A stretch of DNA of 64,000 bases from Ignavibacteria bacterium. Its GTDB lineage: Bacteria > Bacteroidota > Ignavibacteria > Tepidaquicellales > Tepidaquicellaceae. The position numbers were made by a program, and so were the translations under genes. Under the pieces are notes generated by a model that did no database searches, was not told the DNA's origin, and saw only the letters and a program-made list of their open reading frames with translations. Below are positions 56,570 to 64,000 of this stretch, piece after piece (position 1 is the first letter of the stretch; each line of letters begins with the position of its first letter). Location of the stretch: contig DATAJP010000003.1 of NCBI GenBank assembly GCA_036262055.1, positions 310,001 to 374,000 on the forward strand, given 5' to 3'.

Positions 56570-57301
56570 ATGAAATACATATACTTAATTATACTTTTCC
56601 TCTTTACGGGTTTATCTGTAACCAATGCTCAGCTTCAATTTCAAAGAGTCGGCGGAAGTGATACAACGCACACCAATAAATCAAATGCTTATGCGTATGC
56701 TTGGTACAAAAATACGGGAGCATCGCCTGTAGATGTAAGATTTGAGAGAACTGTGAATAATTTACCTAATGCAAGCTGGACATCTTCCATATGCACGCAA
56801 GGATTCTGTTATGCGCCGTTTGTAAATATTGCTCCTCCGGCAGAAGACCCGGCAATTACAATTCAACCGGGAGAACAAGATACGATGGATGTTACGATGT
56901 ATTGTCCTAACACCGGTGTTGCTCATATTCGCCTGAAAATGTTTAATGTGAACAATGCATCACAATTTGTTGAAGAAGATTTTTATGTGGTAGCACAGAT
57001 AGTCGGAATTGAAAATATATCGTCCATTGCTGATAAATATTCATTATCACAAAATTATCCAAATCCGTTTAATCCCGTAACTAAAATTAATTTTTCAATT
57101 CCTAAAAATGAATTTGTTACTTTAAAAGTTTATGATGTTCTTGGTAATGAAGTTGCAAACCTTGTAAATCAAAACCTTACATTGGGTCAATATACGGTTG
57201 ATTTTAATTCGGCTCAATTTAATGTTTCATCAGGAGTGTTTTATTATAAACTGATGACAGAAGGGTTTACCGAAGTTAAAAAAATGATGCTTGTAAAATA
57301 A
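56570..57301 (+). CDS. Secreted T9SS-sorted protein
   Basis: A 243-residue exported protein: signal peptide (1-20, ending TNAQ), then about 130 residues forming a likely immunoglobulin-like or cupredoxin-like beta sandwich (WYKNTGASPVDVRFERT, ITIQPGEQDTMDVTMYCP, GVAHIRLKMFN), then a type IX sorting domain (LSQNYPNPFNPVTK ... KKMMLVK). Function unknown. The transposon insertion lies 100 bases upstream and may have altered its promoter. Confidence 0.85.
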   Translation: MKYIYLIILFLFTGLSVTNAQLQFQRVGGSDTTHTNKSNAYAYAWYKNTGASPVDVRFERTVNNLPNASWTSSICTQGFCYAPFVNIAPPAEDPAITIQPGEQDTMDVTMYCPNTGVAHIRLKMFNVNNASQFVEEDFYVVAQIVGIENISSIADKYSLSQNYPNPFNPVTKINFSIPKNEFVTLKVYDVLGNEVANLVNQNLTLGQYTVDFNSAQFNVSSGVFYYKLMTEGFTEVKKMMLVK

Positions 57302-57342
57302 AAACGAATTAATAAAATTTAATATGATTCTGTAATTATATT

Positions 57343-57834
57343 ATGGCAATAGTAAAAGAAAAAGATTTAACGTTCCTTGAACAGACATATATTCCGCAGA
57401 TTGTAAAAGGTTTGGCTTCAACCTGGAAGCAGATGTTTAAGCCAAAGTTCACTAGGCAATATCCTGAAGAAAAATGGGTTCCTCCTGCAGCATTCAGGGG
57501 AAGACCCGTTCTTGTAATGGAAGACGACGGCACCGAAAGATGCGTCGCATGCGGACTATGCTCGAGAGTTTGTCCCGCACTTGCAATAGAAGTTCAGGCA
57601 GGAGAAACAGACAGAGAGAAAGAAAGATATCCCAAGCTTTTTGAAATAAACATGGTTCGCTGCATTTTTTGCGGTTTCTGTGAGGAAGTATGCCCGGAAG
57701 AAGCAATTGTTATGAGTGATGAGTATGAGCTTGTTTTCAGCTCACAGGAAGAAGCAATTTTTGGCAAAGACAGACTTCTGACGCCTAAAAAGAAACTTGA
57801 AAAAAGACTTGAATATCTTCAGCAATACAGGTAA
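57343..57834 (+). CDS. nuoI: NuoI-like 4Fe-4S ferredoxin subunit
   Basis: A 163-residue protein with two 4Fe-4S motifs: [12 protein letters not shown] (about 66-77) and [12 protein letters not shown] (about 106-117). The N-terminal [22 protein letters not shown] and the spacing fit the NADH:quinone oxidoreductase subunit I family. No other nuo genes are adjacent, so it is separated from its complex or serves another oxidoreductase. It is likely co-transcribed with the next gene. Confidence 0.85.
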   Translation: MAIVKEKDLTFLEQTYIPQIVKGLASTWKQMFKPKFTRQYPEEKWVPPAAFRGRPVLVMEDDGTERCVACGLCSRVCPALAIEVQAGETDREKERYPKLFEINMVRCIFCGFCEEVCPEEAIVMSDEYELVFSSQEEAIFGKDRLLTPKKKLEKRLEYLQQYR

Positions 57835-57849
57835 TTATATTGAGTTAAA

Positions 57850-58548
57850 ATGTTAAAAAGATTTTTACATATCGTTATTTTGTTTTTAGTTTTCACTTCC
57901 GCTGCGTTTGCGCAAGAGCAACTGCAGGGGCAGGGTGAACAGCAGCAGGAAAAGCCGAAGGATGTTATAGCATCGTTTTCAAGCAAGATAAAGAAGAGCG
58001 ACATTATTTTATACTGGTCAATATTGAATCCCGATAGAACAGATTATATTCTCATTGACCAAAAGAAACCGGGTGAAGCAGTTTATGAACGTTTAAATAG
58101 ATTTACGATTAAAGAATTTGACAGAAAAACTCAAAAAGACTCTCTCGATGTACTTGAGTTTTCATTCAGAAATACAGTAGACGTGAACGGAGTTTATTAT
58201 TTCAAAATTTTATTATTCGACAGAAATAATAATCAGATTTCGGAAAACGAAATCAAAATGGGAATTTCGGGAATACAGGATTTTAAGCTTATGCAAAATA
58301 ATCCTAATCCGTTTAATCCGTCAACAATGATTTCATACAGATTATTCAAGCCGACGTATGTTACGCTTAAAGTTTATAGTTTAACAGGTAAGGAAGTCGC
58401 AACGCTCGTTGATGCTCAGCAAAGCGCAGGAACTTTCACCGTAGAATTTAATGCCATAAATCATCCTGATATTTCAAGCGGAATTTATTTTTATAAGCTC
58501 CAGACAGAATACTCTTCAGATATTAAAAAAATGATACTTACCAAATAA
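57850..58548 (+). CDS. Secreted T9SS-sorted protein
   Basis: A 232-residue exported protein: signal peptide (1-22, ending AFAQ), a Gln-rich stretch, an approximately 110-residue beta-rich domain resembling a fibronectin III module (DIILYWSILNPDRTDYILIDQ, GVYYFKILLFDRNNNQI) and a type IX sorting domain (LMQNNPNPFNPSTM ... KKMILTK). Function unknown. Lies 15 bases after nuoI, which is odd for a surface protein. Confidence 0.85.
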   Translation: MLKRFLHIVILFLVFTSAAFAQEQLQGQGEQQQEKPKDVIASFSSKIKKSDIILYWSILNPDRTDYILIDQKKPGEAVYERLNRFTIKEFDRKTQKDSLDVLEFSFRNTVDVNGVYYFKILLFDRNNNQISENEIKMGISGIQDFKLMQNNPNPFNPSTMISYRLFKPTYVTLKVYSLTGKEVATLVDAQQSAGTFTVEFNAINHPDISSGIYFYKLQTEYSSDIKKMILTK

Positions 58549-58649
58549 TCAATTTAGTTTTATCATTAATCATATCTCAAATTTTTATCCCTTTAAAACA
58601 GTTTATAGATTGAAGAAAGCATATCTTTTAGGTATTTTTATACGAATAT

Positions 58650-59954
58650 ATGGATGACCCTTCGTCTTTTTTGCTGGAATTAGTTATAATTTTCGCGCTT
58701 ATTTTCTTCAATGCGTTATTCGTTGCCACCGAATATGCAATTGTCAGGGTACGCAGTTCCGAAATTGAAGCTCTGATAAGAAAAGGCAACACACGTGTAG
58801 GGGATGTAAAGATAATAATATCGGATTTAGACAGGTATATTTCCGCTACACAATTAGGAATTACCATTGTCAATCTGCTTCTCGGATGGCTTGGCGAGGA
58901 TATTTTTGTGAATGCACTTGGACCGTTTTTTACAATGATTGGCGTTGAAGGTTCGTTAAATAATACACTCTCCGTCATAGTTGGGTTAGCCATTATAACC
59001 TATTTTACGATTACCATAGGCGAGCTTGCACCAAAAGCAATCGCTATAAAGAATTATATTAATATAACTCTTTGGTTTGCTGTTCCACTGAGGTTATTCT
59101 ATAGCATTTTTAAACCATTTATCTGGGTTCTTAATAAAAGCGCGAATGTCTTGCTTCGATTAATAGGGATAAACCCTTTATCTAAAGCTGAACAGATTCA
59201 CTCTGAAGAAGAAATAAGATATTTAATTTCCGAGGGAAGAAAAACAGGTGTAATTGATTCAACGGAGCATCAGTTAATTGAAAAGATTTTTGAGTTTAAT
59301 GATAAGACTGCCGAAGAAATAATGGTGCCGCGTAATCTTATGATGGCGATTAACATAGATGACCCTCGTGATGTGATTATTCAGCACGTAATCGAAGATG
59401 GTTATTCAAGAATTCCCGTTTATAAAGATAACGTTGACAACATTATCGGTATAATTTATTCAAAGGATTTAATCAGTGCTGCGGAGCATAAAGAAATTAT
59501 TTTACTTCAGGATATTTTAAGACCTGCTCATTTTGTTCCCGGAAATAAACTCATAGGTGAGCTTCTTAAGGAACTTCAGAAAAAAAGAATTCACCTTGCA
59601 ATAGTCGTGAATGAACATGGCGGAGTTGAAGGATTAATAACCATTGAGGATATTATTGAAGAAATCGTCGGTGAAATTGAAGATGAATATGATGTTGAGA
59701 CCGACAAAGTTCAGCGGGACAAACGCGGACTGTTTTATGTTAATCCTAACATAACAATTAGGGAATTTAACAGCAGGTTCAGAACGGATATTCCTGAAAA
59801 TGATGATGAATATCATACCCTTAGCGGGTTTTTGCAGACAGTAACGGGACATATTCCGGATATTTACGAAAGAATAGACTACAAAGGACTTTCGTTTACA
59901 ATTACAAAAAAATCCGGCAACAGATTATTACAAGTTAAAATACAAAAAGTTTAA
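58650..59954 (+). CDS. CNNM/CorC family protein (DUF21-CBS-CorC)
   Basis: A 434-residue membrane protein. DUF21 (about 1-190) has four hydrophobic segments and ATQLGITIVNLLLGWLGED. Two CBS domains follow (about 215-340; MVPRNLMMAINIDD, GGVEGLITIEDIIEEIVGEIEDEYD). A CorC_HlyC domain closes the protein (about 350-430). The family is linked to magnesium or cobalt efflux and is often labelled hemolysin. Its stop overlaps the next start by one base (TAATG). Confidence 0.93.
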   Translation: MDDPSSFLLELVIIFALIFFNALFVATEYAIVRVRSSEIEALIRKGNTRVGDVKIIISDLDRYISATQLGITIVNLLLGWLGEDIFVNALGPFFTMIGVEGSLNNTLSVIVGLAIITYFTITIGELAPKAIAIKNYINITLWFAVPLRLFYSIFKPFIWVLNKSANVLLRLIGINPLSKAEQIHSEEEIRYLISEGRKTGVIDSTEHQLIEKIFEFNDKTAEEIMVPRNLMMAINIDDPRDVIIQHVIEDGYSRIPVYKDNVDNIIGIIYSKDLISAAEHKEIILLQDILRPAHFVPGNKLIGELLKELQKKRIHLAIVVNEHGGVEGLITIEDIIEEIVGEIEDEYDVETDKVQRDKRGLFYVNPNITIREFNSRFRTDIPENDDEYHTLSGFLQTVTGHIPDIYERIDYKGLSFTITKKSGNRLLQVKIQKV

Positions 59955-60718
59955 TGTTATTCCTTCAGAGAAAATTAACTAACTTCGTTATTGACCTCGG
60001 GCAGTTTGGGCTTTTAATGAAAGGACTGTTCAAGAGCTTTCCGAGAATCTTGAGAGACAGAAAGCTTATCATTGTCCAGATGGTTCACGTCGGCGTGAAT
60101 TCATTAGCGCTTATTTTTATCATAGGTATATTTACAGGCGCAGTAGCCTGCTGGCAGGCTGCTTATCAGATTAAGGGAATATTACCGCTTTCATATCTCG
60201 GTTCGGCAACTACCAAAGCAATTATCATCGAGCTTGGTCCTGTGCTTGCTGCAATTGTTCTTGCAGGAAGAATTGGAGCCTCCATTGCAGCGGAACTTGG
60301 AACCATGAAAGTTACCGAACAAATCGATGCATTGGAATCAATGGCTATAAATCCTATCAGATATCTTGCTATGCCAAGAATAGTCGCGACAACTTTAATG
60401 CTTCCGGTACTTGTAATTTATTGTATATCAGTAGCTGAATTTGGTTCTTATCTGGTTGCAGTCGGATTTCTCGATGTATCTTCAGATGCTTTCATAACTA
60501 ATTTTAAAAACGCTTTTGAACTGAAAGATGTCGGGGCTGCTATGGTTAAATCCGTTTTCTTCGGCTCTGCAATTTCATCAATAGGATGTTTTGTCGGATT
60601 TCAAACACGCGGCGGCGCTCAAGGAGTTGGTCTTTCAACGATTAAATCGTTTGTTATCTGTGCGGCAGTAATTCTTATACTTGATTACATACTCTGGAAC
60701 TTCTTAATCGGAATGTAA
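59954..60718 (+). CDS. mlaE: MlaE family ABC transporter permease
   Basis: A 254-residue inner-membrane permease of the MCE/Mla lipid-transport system. The signature LGPVLAAIVLAGRIGASIAAELGTMKVTEQIDALESMAINPIRYLAMPR matches MlaE. The usual ATPase (mlaF) and MCE protein (mlaD) genes are not next to it; pyrB follows. It overlaps the CNNM gene by one base, so the two are coupled. Likely involved in outer-membrane phospholipid traffic. Confidence 0.92.
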   Translation: MLFLQRKLTNFVIDLGQFGLLMKGLFKSFPRILRDRKLIIVQMVHVGVNSLALIFIIGIFTGAVACWQAAYQIKGILPLSYLGSATTKAIIIELGPVLAAIVLAGRIGASIAAELGTMKVTEQIDALESMAINPIRYLAMPRIVATTLMLPVLVIYCISVAEFGSYLVAVGFLDVSSDAFITNFKNAFELKDVGAAMVKSVFFGSAISSIGCFVGFQTRGGAQGVGLSTIKSFVICAAVILILDYILWNFLIGM

Positions 60719-60734
60719 ATTAATTTTAATCAAA

Positions 60735-61634
60735 ATGAATTTTCCAAAACATCTTACAGGATTAAAAGACTTAAACAAAGATGTAATGGAAAATATTTTT
60801 TCTTTAACTGCCGAGTATAAGAAAAAAATATTAGTCCGCGATAAATCTTATCCCGATTTAAAAAATTTTACGGTCCTGAATTTGTTCTTTGAAAACTCTA
60901 CAAGGACAAGAGTTTCATTTGAGCTCGCAGAGAAGCTTTTGAATATGAAAGTTGTGAACTTTAATGCTGATGTCTCATCGCTTTCAAAAGGAGAATCGAT
61001 TCTTGATACCGTGCGAAATCTTGAAGCAATGAGATTTGATTTTATTGTATCAAGAAGCACTGAAATAAACTTTCCTGAATTTTTGATTAAGCACACGACT
61101 TCGCAAATTATGAATGCGGGGGACGGCACAAATGAACACCCAACACAGGGCTTGCTTGACATATTTACAATAAAAGAAAATTTTAAGGATTTAAAAGATT
61201 TAAAAGTTTGCATTGTTGGTGATATTTCTCATAGTAGAGTTGCAATGTCGAATATATACGGACTGCAAAATTACGCAGCAAAAGTATCAGTGTGTGCACC
61301 TGACTATTTTCTACCAAAAGATTTAAAGCTAAATGTTTATGATAACTTTGATGATGCAATTAAAGAAAATGATGTTTTAATAATGCTGAGAATCCAGAAT
61401 GAACGCGGTGCAGGTGAGATGATTAAGTCTCTGGATGATTATAAAAAACTTTATGGCTTGAATAAAAAACGAGTCGAACAAAATAAAAACATTTTGCTTT
61501 TACATCCCGGACCTTGGAACACGGGAGTTGAAGTCGAAGAAGATGTTTTAGATTTACCAAATACAAAATTTTTTGAACAAGTTACAAACGGTTTAGCAAT
61601 AAAGCTTGCACTTTTTACTTTAATGACAAAATAA
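60735..61634 (+). CDS. pyrB: Aspartate carbamoyltransferase catalytic subunit
   Basis: Pyrimidine synthesis, step 2: carbamoyl phosphate plus aspartate. 299 residues. FENSTRTRVSFELAEKLL (carbamoyl-phosphate site), GDGTNEHPTQGLLDIFTI and LHPGPWNTGVEVEEDV match the family. No pyrI is seen. It is followed by pyrC after 37 bases that contain a hairpin repeat. Confidence 0.96.
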   Translation: MNFPKHLTGLKDLNKDVMENIFSLTAEYKKKILVRDKSYPDLKNFTVLNLFFENSTRTRVSFELAEKLLNMKVVNFNADVSSLSKGESILDTVRNLEAMRFDFIVSRSTEINFPEFLIKHTTSQIMNAGDGTNEHPTQGLLDIFTIKENFKDLKDLKVCIVGDISHSRVAMSNIYGLQNYAAKVSVCAPDYFLPKDLKLNVYDNFDDAIKENDVLIMLRIQNERGAGEMIKSLDDYKKLYGLNKKRVEQNKNILLLHPGPWNTGVEVEEDVLDLPNTKFFEQVTNGLAIKLALFTLMTK

Positions 61635-61645
61635 ATTTATTAATA

Positions 61646-61667
61646 GGATAGACATTTTTGCCTGTCC
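61646..61667. repeat. Hairpin repeat between pyrB and pyrC
   Basis: GGATAGACA / TGCCTGTCC, arms pairing at 7 of 9 positions plus wobble. Resembles the repeat at 15277-15296. Confidence 0.5.
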
Positions 61668-61671
61668 ATAT

Positions 61672-62952
61672 ATGAATATCTTATTTAAAAATATAAAAAT
61701 TGTTTCGCCTGAAGATGGCATTAATACCAAAACCGATTTATTAATCGTTAATGGTATTATTGAAAAAATCGGGAAAGTAAAAGAAATACCTAAAGATATT
61801 GAGATTGTTGAAGCAGGTAATTTAACCTGTGTGCCGGGATTTTTTGATATGCATGTACATTTCAGAATACCGGGACAGGAACATAAAGAAGATTTGGAAA
61901 CCGGTTCAAATGCTGCAATGAGCGGAGGTTTTACGGGTGTGCTTTGCATGCCGAATACTAATCCTCCTCTTGATAATCCGAAACTGATAAAACAGTTAAG
62001 AAAAAAGTCTGAAGATTCATTGCTCGACGTTGAATATACAGCATGTATATCTAAACATCGTCAGGGACAGGAACTTGCTGATATTCCTGCTTTACATAAA
62101 GCAGGAGCGAAATGGTTCACCGATGATGGTTCTCCTGTTGAGAATCCACAACTGATGCGGAGAGCGTTTGAAGAGACGGCAAAACTTGGCTCGATTATCA
62201 TTCAGCATGCTGAAGATATGCAGCTTTCAAATCACGGAGTTATCAATGAAGGTCGTGTTTCAAGAAAACTCGGCTTAAAGGGAATTCCTTCAATCAGCGA
62301 AACTGTAATTATTGCAAGAGATGTTGAGATTTGTAAGTTTGTTAAAAATGCGCGCTATCATGTTCAACATGTTTCGTGTGCTGACAGTGTTGATATGATA
62401 CGAAATGCAAAGTGGAAAGGAATAAATGCTACTACTGAAGTTTGCCCTCATCATTTTATTCTGACGGATAATTCTTTAATGAAATACGGAACGAATGCAA
62501 AAATGAATCCACCATTAAGAACAAAAAATGATGTTGAAGCGATATTGGAGGGATTGAGAGATGGAACGATTGATGTTATATGCACAGACCATGCTCCACA
62601 CTCTGCAAAAGAAAAAGCAATGGGATTAAATAAGGCTCCGTTTGGAATTGTCGGACTTGAAACATGCATAGGGCTAACATATACATATCTTGTTCAGAAA
62701 AAAATTATTTCATTCAAAGAAATGATTTACAGATTATCGATTAATCCTCGAAAGATTATGAAACTGAACCCTATAAAAATGCAGGAAGGCGTAAAAGCCA
62801 ATTTGACTATTTTGGACACTAATAGAAAATGGAAAATTGATAAAAGTAAATTTTTATCGAAGTCAAAGAATACTCCGTTTGATGGTTTTAATGTAACTTG
62901 CAGACCGTTTTGTGTGATTAACAATAACAAAATTACTTATTCAAGTTTATAA
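61672..62952 (+). CDS. pyrC: Dihydroorotase
   Basis: Pyrimidine synthesis, step 3. A 426-residue class I amidohydrolase: DMHVHFRIPGQEHKED supplies the first metal ligands, followed by IIQHAED, EVCPHHFILTDN, ICTDHAPHS and later GLETCIG. It overlaps the next gene by one base. Confidence 0.95.
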   Translation: MNILFKNIKIVSPEDGINTKTDLLIVNGIIEKIGKVKEIPKDIEIVEAGNLTCVPGFFDMHVHFRIPGQEHKEDLETGSNAAMSGGFTGVLCMPNTNPPLDNPKLIKQLRKKSEDSLLDVEYTACISKHRQGQELADIPALHKAGAKWFTDDGSPVENPQLMRRAFEETAKLGSIIIQHAEDMQLSNHGVINEGRVSRKLGLKGIPSISETVIIARDVEICKFVKNARYHVQHVSCADSVDMIRNAKWKGINATTEVCPHHFILTDNSLMKYGTNAKMNPPLRTKNDVEAILEGLRDGTIDVICTDHAPHSAKEKAMGLNKAPFGIVGLETCIGLTYTYLVQKKIISFKEMIYRLSINPRKIMKLNPIKMQEGVKANLTILDTNRKWKIDKSKFLSKSKNTPFDGFNVTCRPFCVINNNKITYSSL

Positions 62953-63629
62953 TGCAAAAATTTTTGAACATACAGGGGTTGGGAGAGAGAATTCAGGTCA
63001 ATAATATTTATTGCATCGGCAAGAATTATCTCGACCATATAAAAGAATTTGCAAATCCCGAAGTGCCCAAAACTCCGGTTGTATTTTGCAAACCGAATAC
63101 AGCTTTGCTGAATTATGGTGAGACTGTTTCAATACCTGAAATCAACGGCAAGCAAATGTCAGAGAATATGCAGAATGAAGTTGAGATTGTCGTGGTTATC
63201 GGAAAAGACGGATATAAAATTCCTGAAGCAGATGCAGAGAAGCATATTCTCGGATACGCAATTGGTATGGATTTGACTCTTCGAGACTTGCAGGCAACTG
63301 CAAAGGAAAAAGGTCTGCCGTGGACGGTTGCAAAAGGTTTTTATACATCAGCGCCTGTATCGGATATTGTTTTGAAAGAAAATATCAAAGATATTCAGAA
63401 TATCGAATTTGGGTTGGATATAAACGGCAATAGAAAACAGTTTACTAATTCCAATTTAATGATTTTTAAAATCAACTATTTAGTAAGCTATCTTTCAAAT
63501 ATTTTCTATTTATCAAAAGGTGATTTAATTTTCACGGGAACACCTGAAGGAATCTCAAAACTTAACTCGGGCGATAAGCTGAAAGCTTATTTATCGGATT
63601 TAGTTTCATTAGAGGTAAACGTAAAATAA
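62952..63629 (+). CDS. Fumarylacetoacetate hydrolase family protein
   Basis: A 225-residue FAH-fold hydrolase of the FAHD1 type (acylpyruvase/oxaloacetate decarboxylase-like). YCIGKNYLDHIKEF, NEVEIVVVIGK (metal Glu), IGMDLTLRDLQ and LIFTGTPEGIS are diagnostic. The exact substrate cannot be told. It could belong to tyrosine degradation with hpd, but it sits in a pyr cluster, so that is only a suggestion. Overlaps the pyrC stop by one base. Confidence 0.9.
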   Translation: MQKFLNIQGLGERIQVNNIYCIGKNYLDHIKEFANPEVPKTPVVFCKPNTALLNYGETVSIPEINGKQMSENMQNEVEIVVVIGKDGYKIPEADAEKHILGYAIGMDLTLRDLQATAKEKGLPWTVAKGFYTSAPVSDIVLKENIKDIQNIEFGLDINGNRKQFTNSNLMIFKINYLVSYLSNIFYLSKGDLIFTGTPEGISKLNSGDKLKAYLSDLVSLEVNVK

Positions 63630-64000
63630 TTGGGTAAAGTTATTTCAATATGCATCCCTAAAGGGGGAGTCGGTAAAACAACAACTGCGGTAAATCTTGC
63701 AGCTTCGCTTGCCGTTGCCGAAAAGAAGACGCTTTTAATTGATGTTGACCCGTATGGTTCATCGGCACTTGCGTTGGGCTTTACCGCCGATAAAATCAAA
63801 GCAGGAATTGCCGATATATTTTCATTTGCCAAGTCATTATCGTTTGCAATTCATAAAACCGAACTTGAGTATCTTGATTATGTTCCGTCAAATGTTAACT
63901 CTATGATTTCCGATGAGAAAATTTCAAAGATGTCGGATAACCGTGTCATTTTAAAAAATTCACTCAAAGACATTAAGAATAACTATGACCTTATAATAAT
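63630..64000 (+). CDS. ParA family ATPase, 5' part (runs off window)
   Basis: First 123 residues of a chromosome-partition-type ATPase. Start is TTG directly after the previous stop. The deviant Walker A PKGGVGKTTTAVNLAASLA lies at about 10-28; DVDPYGSSALALG carries the Asp of the A' motif, with Tyr in place of the usual Gln. A parB-like partner would lie to the right, outside the window. Confidence 0.9.
   Translation, partial: MGKVISICIPKGGVGKTTTAVNLAASLAVAEKKTLLIDVDPYGSSALALGFTADKIKAGIADIFSFAKSLSFAIHKTELEYLDYVPSNVNSMISDEKISKMSDNRVILKNSLKDIKNNYDLII

Noticed and set aside
63587-63832. Minus-strand frame of 81 residues at the window end
   Set aside because: Antisense to the FAH and ParA genes; no support.

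Overview
The window is AT-rich bacterial chromosome. It probably comes from the Ignavibacteria/Chlorobi side of the Bacteroidota. Seven predicted secreted proteins end in a type IX secretion (T9SS) sorting domain of the 'SQNYPNPFNP ... KKM(M/L)LxK' style. Two -33/-7 boxes resemble the Bacteroidota promoter (TTG, 20 bp, TAATTTTG). Many genes start with TTG or GTG. All calls come from reading the sequence; no database search was run.

Layout. 1-3.3 kb: the 3' part of histidine ammonia-lyase, a YihY membrane protein and an RsbU/SpoIIE-type phosphatase. 3.3-5.1 kb: a small unknown protein and a secreted LVIVD-type protein. 5.3-13.4 kb: an NtrC-type regulator, 4-hydroxyphenylpyruvate dioxygenase, and a phosphorelay block (hybrid kinase, free Hpt, two-receiver hybrid kinase whose own Hpt-like tail lacks the histidine). 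13.5-16.7 kb: aspS and ahcY. 16.8-20.5 kb (minus): a secreted glycosidase-like protein and a frameshifted T9SS protein. 20.6-26 kb: tRNA-Thr(CGT) and a FIST sensor/kinase/receiver/hybrid-kinase cluster. 26-33 kb: a lipoprotein, DNA polymerase IV, an AT-rich orphan gene, a sugar-nucleotide reductase, YqgE and a large secreted protein with a CxxCH motif. 33.3-37.7 kb: two tandem paralogous T9SS proteins, followed by a 108-bp MITE-like element. 37.9-43.8 kb: a TPR protein, rpsU, hpt, ftsH, a CTP-dependent polyprenol/phytol kinase-like protein and ychF. 43.9-53.6 kb (minus): feoB-feoA-fur, lysine 6-aminotransferase, purM, corA, rsmI, dut, a DUF4190-like protein, tatD and a purine nucleoside phosphorylase. 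56.5-64 kb: two T9SS proteins, a nuoI-like ferredoxin, a CNNM/CorC protein, an MlaE permease, pyrB, pyrC, an FAH-family hydrolase and the start of a ParA ATPase.

The main accessory feature is a complete mobile element at 53,674-56,469. It has perfect 20-bp terminal inverted repeats (about 32 bp with mismatches), an 8-bp target duplication (ATTCATTT), an IS1-type DDE transposase, and six small passenger ORFs: three short helical proteins, a zinc-ribbon protein, a 57-residue protein, and one whose N-terminus resembles the Cas2/SinR/VapD fold. A 108-bp sequence at 37,722-37,829 carries diverged copies of the same ends and a near-perfect target duplication, so it looks like a MITE of the same family. 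The transposon lies in the divergent promoter region between the purine phosphorylase gene and a T9SS gene.

Short hairpin repeats are scattered between genes. In two places they run into coding signals: the stop of the reductase gene and an upstream ATG of feoB. A 22-bp inverted repeat in front of fur is a good operator candidate.
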